From Panax quinquefolius (taxonomy: Eukaryota; Streptophyta; Magnoliopsida; Apiales; Araliaceae), in assembly GCA_020205615.1 (NCBI GenBank), contig CM035173.1:32332293-32396292 (forward strand): a DNA stretch of 64,000 nucleotides. Direction: 5' to 3'. Below, piece after piece: positions 50,783 to 63,255 of this stretch. A program made the position numbers and the translations under genes. Numbering within the stretch: position 1 is the first letter of the stretch; each line of letters begins with the position of its first letter. Under the pieces are notes generated by a model. The model did not search any database, was not told the origin of the DNA, and was given only the letters and a program-made list of their open reading frames with translations.

Positions 50783-51036
50783 CTCCGTTCCTAAAAGATT
50801 ATTGTTTAAGGTTTTGGCACATGGATTAAAAAAGTATCATTTACCAAAAAAAATTTATTTGAAATTCCATCACTACCCTTTTATGGGAAGTTAAAAACTA
50901 TTAATACAAGGAAGAGAATTTCTTGTAGGAGTAATATAGGAAAGTAAATAATTTATTTTCCTTGAAAGTTGTAAACGATAAATTTTTTGGAACAAATTTT
51001 TCTTCTAAAACGACAATCTTTTAGGAACGGAGGGAG
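50783..51036. mobile_element. Stowaway-type MITE
   Basis: Starts CTCCGTTCCTAAAAGATT and ends with the inverse AATCTTTTAGGAACGGAGGGAG before TA. About 254 bases, non-coding. Same family as the elements at 32738 and 48709. Confidence 0.8.
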
Positions 51037-51309
51037 TATAAAATTTATCGATACATGATGAGATTGATAATAATTACTACTATAAGATGTTTCCAGTTAT
51101 TACATATCCCTCCAAAAAAATTACCACTAATATTTATCTACTTAATTAACAATCAAAAAATCAACATAAATATTTACGGTATATATATTTCTTTTTATCT
51201 TAATAGAAGAAAAGAAAAGTAGTTGGTGCACTTCTAGTTTGACTTTTCAAATACTGTCCATGCAATAAACAAGTTTTGAACAATTATAAATTTAATGGTC
51301 ATGATCATA
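51037..51309. other. Spacer
   Basis: AT-rich, no gene or repeat boundary seen apart from the left edge of the truncated LTR that follows. Confidence 0.4.
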
Positions 51310-53908
51310 TCAGTCAACGATTCAACTTTGCACTACTGGCCAAAAAGAACTCATAATCACGATAATACCAATAATCTACCCATCTTTACACTCAAGTCAA
51401 AGAGAAATTTCTTCACCAGGATTATAAAAATATTATATATGATAATAAAAATAATATGATCAAAATATAGATTTAATCTCAAGAGTAAGATTCATAAATC
51501 AACGATAATTTGGTCAGAAAAAGAAATCAATTTTATAGTGAATAGTACCCCGTGAATAATAACTCGTAAATAGTAACCCCGACACAAAAAAATAAACTTT
51601 CACAATAAAATCCATATCAATATTTATAACACCTTAACCCAAATGTTATAAATCACTTAATAATCTCATACACTAATATTATTAATATTACAACAATATT
51701 TTAATCATTTCTCAAACTTATAAATGATTTATTTAAATTATTTATACTTTATTAATTAATGCATTTAATCATCCAAAAATGCCAAACTCATAAGATTTCA
51801 TCACCAATAACCAAAACCCTCATTAAAAATCTGTATATACCTCATATAGGATTTTCAAGTCATAAAATCCTATTTTCCAATTTTGTTACTTCACATAACA
51901 TATTTAATTCATTTACTCATAACTAGAACATTTTCATGAAAAATACCAAATCAGTACCAACAAATTTTCTTTTATGGGATTTAGCATAATATAGTCTCAT
52001 ATTGAACATATATTTTTCTCGAAATTTTTAAAATTCATTTACTATTTTTCACATGGCCAAAACTGCCGAATATTTAGACATTTATCATAAATTGTACTTT
52101 TGTCCAAAAATTCCGAAATTTACAGAATATACTACTATTATATACATGTACTCCTAATAAAAATTTCACTAATTTTGGAGTTAACCACAAGGAGTTATAA
52201 GCGTTTACTTTTAAAATAGTCTTTTCTCATAAAATCCATAACTCCTAATCTATACATCCAAAAATCGCCATTTTTGGACACAATCAACAAAACTCATCAA
52301 ATTATCATTTTAAATTTTTTCAGAATTTTTGAAGATCCGAAAAATTACGAAACATGATAAACATAATAATCCTTAAAATCCCTTACCTCAAAAGAGCAGT
52401 ACTTCTGACCGGAATAGCGGATGTAAAGCCAAAAGAAACTTTCACTAAATAGCAACTCTCTAAGTATCTAATACTCACAAAAATACACTCGACATTATAG
52501 AGAGAAAGAAAACTTGTTTCTTGTGTGATTTTCAATTCTAACATAAGATTTATTTATAGGAAAATGCTAGAACACTATTTTCCTTTTCTTCTTACGCACC
52601 AACCAAGTACGCCAACCAAGACCGAATTAATTTGAAAAATTAGCAGCCCACATGTTTTAAAATAAAAGTGGGTCCCACTCATAATTTAATAAAAATTATT
52701 TTATTTTCGAAACTTGAAGAATTCATAGAAAATAGCCTGCTTATCGTAAAAAAAATCTGAATTTTATGTCCATTCCACACAAAATCGAATTCTCTACAAA
52801 CTTTGTAGCTTTGAGTTTTCCAAATTCCAAACAAAAATATCCAAATCCACAAACAGACGATTTTCAACACCGCAATTTCAACACCTTTTAAAATTCATAA
52901 CAAATCATGCGTTAATTTTCAAGCGGTTCAAAATTTGTGGACATATACTCAACTCATATATGTATAATATATCCAAAAATCACAACGATCCAACTATTGA
53001 ATTAAAATTACAACTCACTTAATAAAGCTTTAAGAATAATCGATTTGAGTTTTAATACCTCCGATCCGGCAAAATACTTGATAAAACACCTCAACATTAA
53101 TTCCTTCATTTATAACCACATAAATAAATATTTTCTTATCATATAAATTAATAATTAATTATTCACAAATAATATTACGTAATCACAATTATGATAACCA
53201 AGCAGCCTTGGGAAAGAGGTGGCTTTCCAATAAGGATTTTTCCTTACTGGCGCGCAATTAGGTGACCAAACCTCTCTTTGACAGAATTTTCTAGACATTG
53301 CCAATAATGCTATCTAATAATATTATCCAAATAATATAAATTATTGATCTGATAATGAGAATATTGTGCAATGACAATTATTGAAACAACAATAATATAA
53401 AATATCAACGCGGCAATTATTGTACCAATAAAATAAAATATTGAGCAAGAATTATCGTAACAATTATTGAGTAGTGCCTTCACGTAAGAATTAATAATTC
53501 AAAAAATCTTTGTGCAATAATCTGCTAGTGTTCTCTTTGTGCAACCACGCCGTATTATTATATTTTAACCACTGGTATTCCAGCGGTGTTAATCTAATAA
53601 CTACGCCATTATTTATAAAAGCGCAAACTTGTCGCGTTTTCTTCATCCGACAGTTATTACGTTATGGGACCCCATAAATGGTCAAGTACCGTCACGCATT
53701 TAATATTCCAAACAACAAGAATATTTCACGCACTAAACGAATATTCCCCAATAGAAATGAGTATTTTATAACCACTTGCATATTTTGAAAATTTTATATA
53801 TATCATACTTAACTTTAACTTTTTTTTTTTATATCAATTTAACCATTTACTAAATAATAATTATAAGAAAAATTGAATAATTTATTTCATAAAATTCGGG
53901 GTCTTACA
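51310..53908 (-). mobile_element. Third chromovirus LTR copy, left-truncated
   Basis: Homologous to the LTRs at 2526-5001 and 9408-11898. It has the CTTTGCACTAC block (51325), the CGTGAATAAT block (51550), CTCAAAAGAGCAGTACTTCT (52387), the TTTATAGGAAAATGCTAGAA promoter-like block (52553), TTTTCCTTACTGGCGCGCAA (53228) and the GGGGTCTTACA end at 53908. The first about 450 bases are missing. No internal coding sequence is attached, so it is a solo or truncated LTR. Confidence 0.75.
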
Positions 53909-54867
53909 AGTACAGTACAGACTAAAAATGTTAACAATGGAGTTACGTAATTGTCTTAGTACGTACAACTGTACAGTGGACAAAGTGTCAATGTGTGTAC
54001 ATGAAACTGAATTATGGCAGTATATTTATAGTTCAACTAAAACTTCAAATAAAATTTTACTTCCTTAGAAATAAGAAGTCAAATAGAATTGGGAGTCATA
54101 AATCAATTTGGCATGCGGCACGGGTCCACCGAATCGAACCCACAAAATCATTCAAGACTAATTAGTGTATATATATGCCATTATGCCCCAACACCATGTA
54201 TTTATTTTTATTTTTTATTGGGTTCCACTAATTAGTGTATATGCCCCAATACCAAATAGTAACGGGTACTTGGTCACTAGTTACTAATTTGTTAGGCTTC
54301 CAAATTATTCTGATAATATAACATTACTGGAGTTAGTAGGTGGCTGAACTTGGACTATAATAAAATTTATGCATGTGAGAATGGGGTTAGTTAACTTGTA
54401 CTTACTTGTTTATCTTTTTGTTAGGAAAAGATATGATCCAAGCACAATCATAAAATAATTCCATAAGTACTTCACCTCACTTCTTGCTGAGGAAAGACTA
54501 CTGCAATTCTCTGCACAAATTCTGCCTCAAGCCCAGAAAAAAGAAGAAGAAAAGTTAGCAACTCATTCACTATTTCAATCTTTTTACATATCAGTTATTC
54601 AGTATCTATATTACTCACATTTTTGTCATTTCTAAGAAATTCTCTTTTTCTGAATTATGCTGCCTTTAGCAGCATGAAATCCATGCCCTAGAATTGCAAT
54701 TGGCGCGATAAAATCCAACCTACCAATTTTAAGGTATGATTACTAAGCTGTTCTATATAATGCACCTTCATCATCATATCCACTTCTATCTATTATTGAA
54801 CAGGTTAATGACTAATATCATGCTCAAAATAATATGTAATAAATGTTTTAGCACTTGAAAGTCCAGG
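53909..54867 (+). other. SERINC upstream region
   Basis: AT-rich, with duplicated ACTAATTAGTGTATAT words (54160 and 54228). The last few hundred bases probably hold a promoter and a leader, perhaps with a leader intron ending near 54850 (TTTTAG). No other gene seen. Confidence 0.4.
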
Positions 54868-57800
54868 ATGGGTGAGGCTGCTGAAGCTGTTGAGCCTAAG
54901 GTGATGAAAGTCAGATTAAGTGATTCCGATGCCAAGGTGATAGAAATCAGACTAAGTAATTCTGAGATAATTCTGTTGAAGGAACCTGATTCGTCAGAGC
55001 AGAAGAGTATCGAATGCTTGGCTAAAAGAAAGAAGTCACAACAAGCACGATACTCGTATGGCATTATCTTCTTATTGACAAATATTATTGCTTGGATTGT
55101 TCGCGACTATGGCCAAATCTTTTTCCCTCAGCTCCACTGTATGTCAAGCCTCTTTTTGTTCGAAATCTAAATGCTGTGATCTTTCTTGTACACAAAATTG
55201 TTGAGTTTCACATCTTTTATGAAGCTTTTGTATGATATAGTTGTGATTTTGCTCTGTTTTTTTTATTTTCTTTCCCAGATTTTAAAGCGTGTGGAGTTGA
55301 GGGACATGCTTGTTATCAAACAATGGGAGTTCTTCGCGTGAGTTTAGGATGCTTTGTATCTTTGTTTAGCAGTATAAGTAGTAATTTCTTCTTGTGATGA
55401 AATCTAAAGATGTCTTTAGCATCAGGAACAAAACTAAAGTGAATGACTTTTGATGTTCTGCTAAATTTACATGAACTTTTCTTCACTACATAGACTCCTT
55501 GACATAAATTCTAGATATTTTTCTTTATAATGTTTCTTACAACATTCAAAACAAACAAGTTGGATGAATCTCGCAACGAGTGGCATTCTGGGTGGTGGGG
55601 ATTGAAGTTTGTCATGTGGATTATATCACTAGTCACTTCACTCTTTGTGCCCTCAGGTTTTGTTCATCTATATGGTATGTCTACTATGCCACTTTATATC
55701 CTAACCCTTTATTTGACTGTACAAGCTTCCTTTAGGCACTCTTGGATCAATTTTCTCCATTACAGTTTAAGTTTCATCTTTTTCTAATCATATCATGAAC
55801 TGCTCTATCATTTATACTTGAATTACTGGATGTCAAAAGTGATAGATTAATACTATCTTCTTGCAGGAGAGCTTGCTCGTGTTGGCGCAGGGTAATCTTC
55901 AAAAAAATCCTTTAATTTCTGGCATCGGATAGAAATATAACAGCAGACTATTTAACCAATGAAGATGGGAAATAAAACTTTTGTAGGTTCATAAATGTCA
56001 AAAATGTTGCAGATTAGACTTCCCTCATTTCCTTCCCCAGAAAAATGAGATGATTCTGCTTAAATTTCTTAATTACTTTTTTTTCACTGTACGAATGTTA
56101 CAGGCATTCAATTTTCTTCCTTCCACACTGCAGGATTTTTCTTGCTCTCCAACTCGTAAGTGTCATTGAGTTCATCACATGGTGGAATAACTACTGGATG
56201 CCCAATGAGAGGCGAAAACAAAAGTATGAGCTTCTGATCTCTGCAGTGTCCTTTTTATCTAATATGCCGATTTTTCCTTTTTTTCCTTCTGCATAAGAAT
56301 CAATTTTTGCACATTCTTTCTTATTTCTCCTAACATTTCTATAGTTCAGAATTGACGAGCTTTGTAGTTTTTAATGATCTGATTTTCTATTCTTGTTCTA
56401 TTAGCTGCAAATCACTAAAAATTTCCTTGATTTTAATTACAGCCGCTTTCTTGGGCTATTCATGTCAAACCTATTCTACATTGCTTCTCTGTGTGGAATA
56501 GGGGTGATGTACTCCCTATATGGTTCCAGCACCTCATGCAGTCTCAACATATTTTTCATCACCTGGACTGCTTTTTTTAGTAGTAATGATGGTTATGTCC
56601 TTACATTCAAAGGTGTGCTTTCCAGAATTTCTATCTTTTTTTAAAATAAAAATTATTCTAGAGAAGTGCATGTTCACCCTATGTAAAGCTTCAACTAATC
56701 CCTATGAAGTCATCAATCAAAATTTTCTTCAGGTGTTTCAATGCAACATTAGTTATGAAAAATGCTCTCTTCTGTCAAGTATTTACTAAACATCTGATAT
56801 TTTTTGTTGTTGGGATGATTAGAGCAGGTGAATAGAGGCCTTCTATCTTCAGGCATTATGGCTTCTTACATTGTTTTCCTCTGTTGGTCTGCTATAAGAA
56901 GGTTAGTAAATCTCATGCATTTATATTGATCTCTGTCTTCTTACATTTTTAGCACTAAGTTTTCTACCTAGTAGTAAATCAACATTTCGGATTAATGCAT
57001 AATTCTTTTCCACTTCACGTTATGGTCTATGAAAATTCAAGGTCTGTAAAATATCGATCCGAACTCTCTACAAACCACAAATTCTACAAGAATTAACATT
57101 TATTTCGCTTTCCCTACATAGATTTTCGCTTTAAGTTTCATAAAAAAACTCCATCAACATTTGATACCTAAATTCTGTTTCAAGATTGAAAGTTTAATTT
57201 CTCTTCACTTTTTCAGTGAGCCTCCTACTGAAAAATGCAGCCCTCAAAAGCAAGAACATGGGCATAGTGATTGGATCACAATACTTGTAAGAGCTAACAT
57301 TCTCTTTGTTTTCCATTATATCCTAATTCTAAAAAACTCCTACTCAAAAAAGAAGTGATACACATTAAAGGATAAATAGTACCTTAACCTATTTATTTGA
57401 TGTTTAACCGCTCCCAGGGCTTCCTTATTGCTATATGTTCAATTGTCATGGCAACCTTTTCCACAGGAATCGATTCACAAACGTTTCAGGTAGCAAATTT
57501 CGGACATTTCTAAACCTTCTACTTTTCTCCCGAGACATAATGGCTAATAATTGTATTGTATGCCTACAGTTTCGGAAAAATGAAGTTCAGCTGGAGGATG
57601 ATATTCCATACAAGTATGGATTCTTCCACCTGATATTCTCCTTGGGAGCCATGTATTTCGCAATGTTATTCATCAGTTGGAACTTATATAGCTCAACTAA
57701 AAAGTAAGAACTTATATATAACAATTCTTCTGAGCTTATTATTCCATCAAAATCACTTATTTTATCAGAACTCGTATATTTATGCAAGTGCAACAGATGG

Positions 57801-58038
57801 AGCATTGATGTAGGGTGGACAAGTACATGGGTGAAAATCGTTAACGAATGGTTTGCAGCAACAATATATTGTAAGTGAGTCAATATATTAGCTACATTCA
57901 TCATGGGAAAATCGTTAACGAATGGTTTAAATTGTTATTGCAGTATGGAAATTAATCTCCCCAGTCGTCAGACAGACGAAAGTCACAAACCATGAAGAGG
58001 AACCAGTGCAGCAGATTGATAATTTCGAGTCTCAATGA
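54868..58038 (+). CDS. SERINC (TMS1/Tde1-type) multi-pass membrane protein
   Basis: Twelve exons: 54868-55138, 55279-55355, 55515-55674, 55867-55891, 56134-56223, 56443-56612, 56828-56901, 57217-57286, 57418-57489, 57570-57703, 57797-57870, 57944-58038, all GT-AG. They give about 436 residues after a one-base correction. After an acidic N-terminus come family landmarks: YGIIFLLTNIIAWIVRDYG, CYQTMGVLRVSLGCF, ESRNEWHSGWWGLKFVMW, IEFITWWNNYWMPNER, IVFLCWSAIRSEPPTE, YKYGFFHLIFSLGAMYFAML, WSIDVGWTSTWVKIVNEW. About ten hydrophobic segments are spread along the chain. SERINC proteins sit in endomembranes or the plasma membrane; animal members were first linked to serine incorporation into lipids. 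The plant role is unclear. Exon 6 has a T7 run (56572-56578) where T6 is needed. The extended N-terminus is longer than usual. Confidence 0.9.
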
Positions 58039-58689
58039 TTCATCTTTGCAATGTACAATATAACATGCATGCATACTAGTAGTTTTTTTGCCCTTGTTAT
58101 AGTGTAGCTATTCATTCTTCATTTGTTATTGAGTGGTCCGACTTCTACGATTCAAAGGAATTTTATTTTTTTTTAATAATAACCGACCGTAGTCGAACTA
58201 ATCCCCACAAAACGGGTCAGCTTTTTCATTACGGGCTTACATCCGCGTTCCCGTGGCCATATGAACCTTTTTTTGGCCTTGACAAATTGTTGTTGGTGGT
58301 ATTCGATTCGAGTCTATGGCTTATTCGAGGCGTCATTTGAACCATCTGCTGGGGCTTTGGGGTTTAAGGAAAATTTACTTATTACAGTTGAGATTAATCT
58401 AACAATAAGTTTATTTAAGTTGGACTACTAAAGGAAAATTTATGGTGCATGTCTCGTTTTCATGTTGTAAAGCAAACATATATTCTGAGTTTTTCGAAAG
58501 ATCTTACAAAGAAATATTATGCCATCATCAATAAGAATAAAAAAAAATGGTACTAACCATTTACTAAAAGTACACTGCCATCATATACTAGTACTTCATA
58601 TAGAAACAATCTCATGTACTAAATCTGATCTAGCTATCTTCTTAAATCTCATGATCTACTAAAGTGGAAGAAAAAAAGAGCAAGAATGA
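58039..58689. other. Convergent 3' flanks of SERINC and the 58.7-kb gene
   Basis: AT-rich, non-coding, with a T-run near 58165. Contains both 3' untranslated regions. No clear element ends. Confidence 0.4.
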
Positions 58690-59903
58690 TTACATCAACT
58701 TGTAGTAACAGGCATTTCCAGAAAGAAGAATTTGATAGCCTTTGCCACAAGGGCACTTGAACTCAACTTTTATGCATTCCCCTGTCCTGTACACACTCAC
58801 TGCTTCCTCATCAATTTCATTCTCAGAATCATCATCATCATCATCATCCTCCTGTCAATAAAAAATCATATGAGAAACCTAGTCTTTAAAGAATCAATCA
58901 CTCAAAAATCAAAATTCCAAACAAAAAAAAGGAAAAAAAAAGGGATACAAACAAAAAAATTAGGTTCTTACACAAAATCATAAACCCCACATATGAGAAA
59001 CTATAGATTATGTATAGATATGTAAAAGAAAATGGGAAGATATATACATATATTTTGTCTATTTTACAGAAGATGAGACCTTGGGATTTTCATGACTATG
59101 GTTAAATTCAGATCCTTCTTGTTCATCTTCTTCTTCTACTTGTTGAATGGCTTGGTTAAACCATTGACTCATCACCCTGAAAATGTCCTTCATTTTCTTC
59201 AACTCCTGCAAATAATTAATTCTCTCTTTAATAACTAATCCATTTTTATAACCCCTAAAAGGGAAAAAAACAAATTAATAAGTAACCAACCTTGGAACTG
59301 GGGCTCTCTCCTCTGATTGAATCTATACACATTTCCCTTGAGTTCATAGGATCAGATAACTTCCGGCGGAGTATTTGCCGGAGAGGTGGCAGAGAAGTCG
59401 GCGTTTCTGTGGCAGTCGCCGGAGGGGTGATCTTGGTATTTTTTTCCGGTGAATGGGGAAAATTAAAGTTGGGGTTGGATCAGAGATGGTGCGCTGGAGA
59501 TTGCAGGGTGGAAGATAGGGATTCTTCGCCTGAGATTGGATTTTGTTATGATTTTCAGGGGAATGAGTGTTAGACAAAGTAGCTGCTGCTGGTGACAATT
59601 GTGGGTTTGAAATTGAATTGATTGGTTCGGAGAGGGTGCGGCGGAGATTAGTGGTCGGAAGTTGGATCTTGGTGAAGCCTTCGAGGAGATGGCCGGTGAC
59701 GGCGGCGGAGGAGGAAGGTGGTGGAGGAGAGAGAGTGGTTTCTTGGGAATGGGTTGCTCTTCGAGAGATGAGGATGAGAAGAGTGATCTTCTCTTTGTCG
59801 ACCCACAACTGCTGCACTGCTCTATGGTGGTGGGATTCACGGCGGCGGAAGTGGTGATGAAGAAAGCACCACCTTCTTTCTCAATTTCCTGATTACTCAT
59901 CAT
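58690..59903 (-). CDS. Unrecognised plant protein with RR(T/K)xS(D/E)P motifs and CxCGxGY C-terminus
   Basis: Three minus-strand exons: 59903-59291, 59205-59068 and 58851-58690. Exon 1 starts MMSNQEIEKEGGAFFITTSA with a CSSCGSTKRR segment and a proline-rich stretch, then three short motifs: NLRRTLSEP, NLQRTISDP and ILRRKLSDP. Exon 2 reads ELKKMKDIFRVMSQWFNQ and an acidic part. Exon 3 has seven aspartates, EEAVSVYRTGECIKVEFKC and ends PCGKGYQILLSGNACYYKLM. From memory this resembles an uncharacterised plant family, possibly nuclear; no function is claimed. Exon 1 is not one frame: the N-terminus, the first two motifs and the third motif lie in three different frames, implying single-base indels near 59700 and 59480. 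Exons 2 and 3 are clean. Confidence 0.7.
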
Positions 59904-61400
59904 TTGGGGTTCTTGAATTTTGGAAGGGGTTTATTTGGGGTTTGTATACATAGGGACTATGCTTTCTTTATAGTCTGAGATTTGGGAGGGAGAGGCAGTT
60001 ATTTCTGTTATGACGGTTATTGAATTAATATCAGTATTTCTTGATATTTTAGAGTTTTAAATGGTAAATAAAATAATCCAAGGCAAAAAACATCAACAAG
60101 TGTTCTTGAGAGTGTAGATGGTGAGACTTTGAACAAAAATCTGCTGTCTAAATTTCATCAAACAAAATGGGTTCTGATTTGAGTTCAAATATTAATAGAC
60201 ACCAACATAATAAATTTTAGATTTTAACGTTGGGCGTGTGATATTACAATGTAATGGATATATTTTCAAATTCTAGATCATTATAATTCATTTTAAAAAA
60301 AATTAAAAAATAAGCATGTATTTATTAGAATATATTTTATAATATTTATTAATTAAAATAAATAGATTCATGTTAATTTTGGGTTTGACAATATCTAAAA
60401 ATTGATTTCAAATTAAACAAATGACTTTTATATCTTGTGACAAATGGAGTACTACCTTCATGAGAAAATGAAAGCCCCCTTCTAATTTTTGATGCCAAAT
60501 ATTTGCTGAAACCATAATCAAATAATTGTTTTTGATATTCTTTTTGCCAAAACAATTTAGTTTAAAATGTTATTTTTAAATAAATAGCAATGGTTTTTTT
60601 TAAATAAGTCGAGTGCTGGAAGGAGGGACTAGGGAGTACTTAGAGCATCTCTAGCAGGCCGGAGATGCTCAAATTTTAGACTAAATTTAGTCCAAGACTC
60701 AAAATTTGTTCCGACATGCAGATTAAATATAGTCTAAGGGCATTTTCCGACAAACCAAAGAGAGTTTATCTAGGAACTTGGTTTGGTGGACTATAAATTT
60801 TTAATATATTTAAATGGTAGTGTGGAAGAATGATTGATGGACAATAATTCATTAAATATAATATAATCTTTTAATATTATAGTCATGAGATAGTCAAAAT
60901 CTCTTTGGAAGGATTGAAATTATCTATTCATAGATTGACGTCATATGAACTAAATATATAGTCAATTCACCAGAGATGCTCTCATCAGCCAGAGAAAAAG
61001 CACAAACATAGATTTCTTTAGAGAAGCTTACCAAACACAATCCAAGAACTCAAGCTAATATATCATTTTACATGTCATGAGTTTAATTCATGCATAAACT
61101 TTAATGGTAACCCAAAACTTAAAATCCCAGTGAGGGTTTATGGTTTTGTTGTACCAGCAGCCAACAGCTCCAAAAGTTATGCACCAAAAGAGAATGGATG
61201 GCTGTGATCATTCCATCAATTAATTTTGTTAAGGATTACCAGAATTAATAGAACCCATTTAAAATTAGTGCCCTCACACAGAAAAATCAACAAATAATAA
61301 GATTAACATAAGCAGAGTCGTTAGAATTCTCATAACACAATTCCAACAACTTCACCTATTAAAGTCTCACAACTCCATCTTCATTCTACAGTCTATTTCC
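59904..61400. other. Intergenic, no gene seen
   Basis: Contains the promoter of the minus-strand 58.7-kb gene on the left. 60640-60980 begins with GAGCATCTCTAGCAGGCC and ends with the inverse-like AGAGATGCTCTC, so it looks like a MITE of about 340 bases. The rest is AT-rich. Confidence 0.45.
60646..60981. mobile_element. Probable MITE (GAGCATCTC ends)
   Basis: The left end GAGCATCTCTAGCAG and the right end CACCAGAGATGCTC are inverted counterparts. Non-coding and AT-rich between. The target duplication was not resolved. Confidence 0.5.
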
Positions 61401-61408
61401 TATATAAA
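61401..61408 (+). promoter_or_regulatory. TATA box of the dirigent gene
   Basis: TATATAAA lies 90 bases before the ATG at 61498, with a C/A-rich leader after it. It is a good plant TATA element in the expected place. Confidence 0.65.
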
Positions 61409-61497
61409 ATGCAATGCCAGAGCCTAATTGCATACTCATTCCACAACCATTTTATCTCCAAATAGAAGTAATCCCTCTTCTATACAAGCATTTCAAG

Positions 61498-62246
61498 ATG
61501 TTCAAGCAATCCTCACCATCCATTTTCGTCGCAACGCTATTTGTAACCCTGCAGGTAGCGACAATGGTAGCTGCAGTTGATCCTGCATCAGAAGGTGAAG
61601 TCCCGATCATCGAGCTATACATGCATGACATTCTTGGGGGTAGCAGCCCTACGGCTAGGCCGATCACCGGCTTACTCGGAAACATATATAGCGGCCAAGT
61701 GCCCTTTCGCTAGGCCGGTAGGGTTCCTCCCCAAAAGACGGGGTAGTTATTCCCAATGCCAATGGCGCCCTTCCAACCGTTAATGCCAACGGCATTCCGC
61801 TCGGAACCGGCTTATTGGGTACAAACTTTGCCGGAAATAATAACAATAATGGTAAAAATGTGGCGACTCAACTGGGGCCCGATGGATTAGGACTAGGGTT
61901 CGGAACAATTACTGTTATTGATGATATACTAACCTCTGCTCCCGAGTTGGGTTCACAGGCACTGGGAAAAGCTCAGGGAGTGTATGTCGCGAGCTCTGCA
62001 GATGGGAGCACACAGATGATGGCGTTCACTGCTATGATCGAAGGAGGGGAATATGGTGATAGCCTAAACTTCTTCGGAGTGTACAAGATAGGAAGCACCA
62101 TGTCACGGTTGTCAGTGACTGGAGGGACCGGAAAGTTTAAGAATGCTTGTGGGTTTGCCGAGGTTCGATCACTCATACCAGCCGGTCAGCATGTCACAGA
62201 TGGTGTAGAGACATTGCTGAGGATCACTATTCATCTTACCTACTGA
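61498..62246 (+). CDS. Dirigent protein (DIR16/DIR25-like), with two frameshifts
   Basis: Single exon, about 248 residues after correction. The start MFKQSSPSIFVATLFVTLQV is a signal peptide, cleaved near MVAAVDP. Then come VPIIELYMHDILGGSSPTARP, an N/G-rich linker (GTNFAGNNNNNGKNVATQLG) and the dirigent beta-barrel: FGTITVIDDILTSAPELGSQ, GKAQGVYVASSADGSTQMM, MIEGGEYGDSLNFFGVYKIG, SVTGGTGKFKNACGFAEVRS. It ends LRITIHLTY. Dirigent proteins steer stereo-selective coupling of phenoxy radicals in the cell wall; members of this long-linker group act in lignin or Casparian-strip deposition. The frame shifts twice, at TTT (61705-61707) and AAAA (61733-61736). Removing one base from each restores VPFARPVGFLPKDGVVIPNA. 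An untouched copy would truncate near residue 71. Confidence 0.88.
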
Positions 62247-62262
62247 GGTTGCACTTGTCACT

Positions 62263-62268
62263 AATAAA
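62263..62268 (+). terminator. Poly(A) signal of the dirigent gene
   Basis: AATAAA 17 bases after the stop codon, followed by T/G-rich sequence. It is close to the stop but of the usual form. Confidence 0.45.
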
Positions 62269-63255
62269 CATTTGTGTGCGTGTTCGTTTAGACGAATGTC
62301 AGGTTGGTTTGTAGTTTTTTCTGTGTAACATGACAAAAAGAAATGGTTTTTATGTTCTATTTTTGTTCTATGTTCAGTCCCATTCTGTCAACCTATACTT
62401 CTGTGTCTGGGAACATTCTTTTGATGATAAACTGAAGGTCTTTCAAATAATCAGGCGCTCAAACAAAGAACTATGCACCTTCATATACAAAAAATTTAAC
62501 AAGTGAACATATAAACTGTACCTGTAACATGATTGTAAGATTAAATTTACTATCAAGTAAATGTTTAATGAAACTACAGCTATACTTGGAAGTTCATCCT
62601 CTGAGCAATTAAAAAAGATCTGGTACCTCAATTTGATCATCATAAAAAGAAAATATATATAGGAACTTATATTTCACATGGTCCTCTCTTACAAAGCATA
62701 CAATGGGTCTGAAAAAGAATCATGTGGAAATATCAAAAGCACATATGAAAATAGTGTCCCCTATATATATGAAATGAAAGAAATAGAATATAACCATATC
62801 TCAAAAATTGTCTCATACATTTCTCACGAGTCATATTGATCATCTATTCTTCATTACAATGGCTTCCCAGTGGTTCTTCATACGAACAGGAAGGAATCAA
62901 GAAAAAGTAGAAATATAACATAAAACATCTTTATTAATCTCCATATTGTAGAAGGCAGAATGCCAATGAATGACAGCAATATTGGACAATCTTTTTAACC
63001 TTTACAACGGAAAAACAATGACATCTGAATTTGTAGTTTATGAGTAAGATTACACTGCATCTAGGTTTCTACACAATCGCATAAAAGGATGAGTGTTTTC
63101 TATTTATAAGTAAGAGATAAATTATAAAGGCAAGAGAAAGGCTAACATGCTCATGGAGAGATCAGTAGTCACCTTCTTGCTCACCATCAGAGTAATATAA
63201 ACTACTCCAAGCAGGTCAAATGCTTATCGACACATCTATATAGCTCCTCATGTTT
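62269..63255. other. Intergenic, dirigent to THIM
   Basis: AT-rich; includes the 3' untranslated region of the minus-strand THIM gene on its right side. No other gene seen. Confidence 0.5.

Noticed and set aside
59292..59573. Plus-strand frame MELGLSPLIESIHIS and neighbours at 59567-59892
   Set aside because: They are antisense to exon 1 of the minus-strand 58.7-kb gene, whose exons, splice sites and motifs are coherent.
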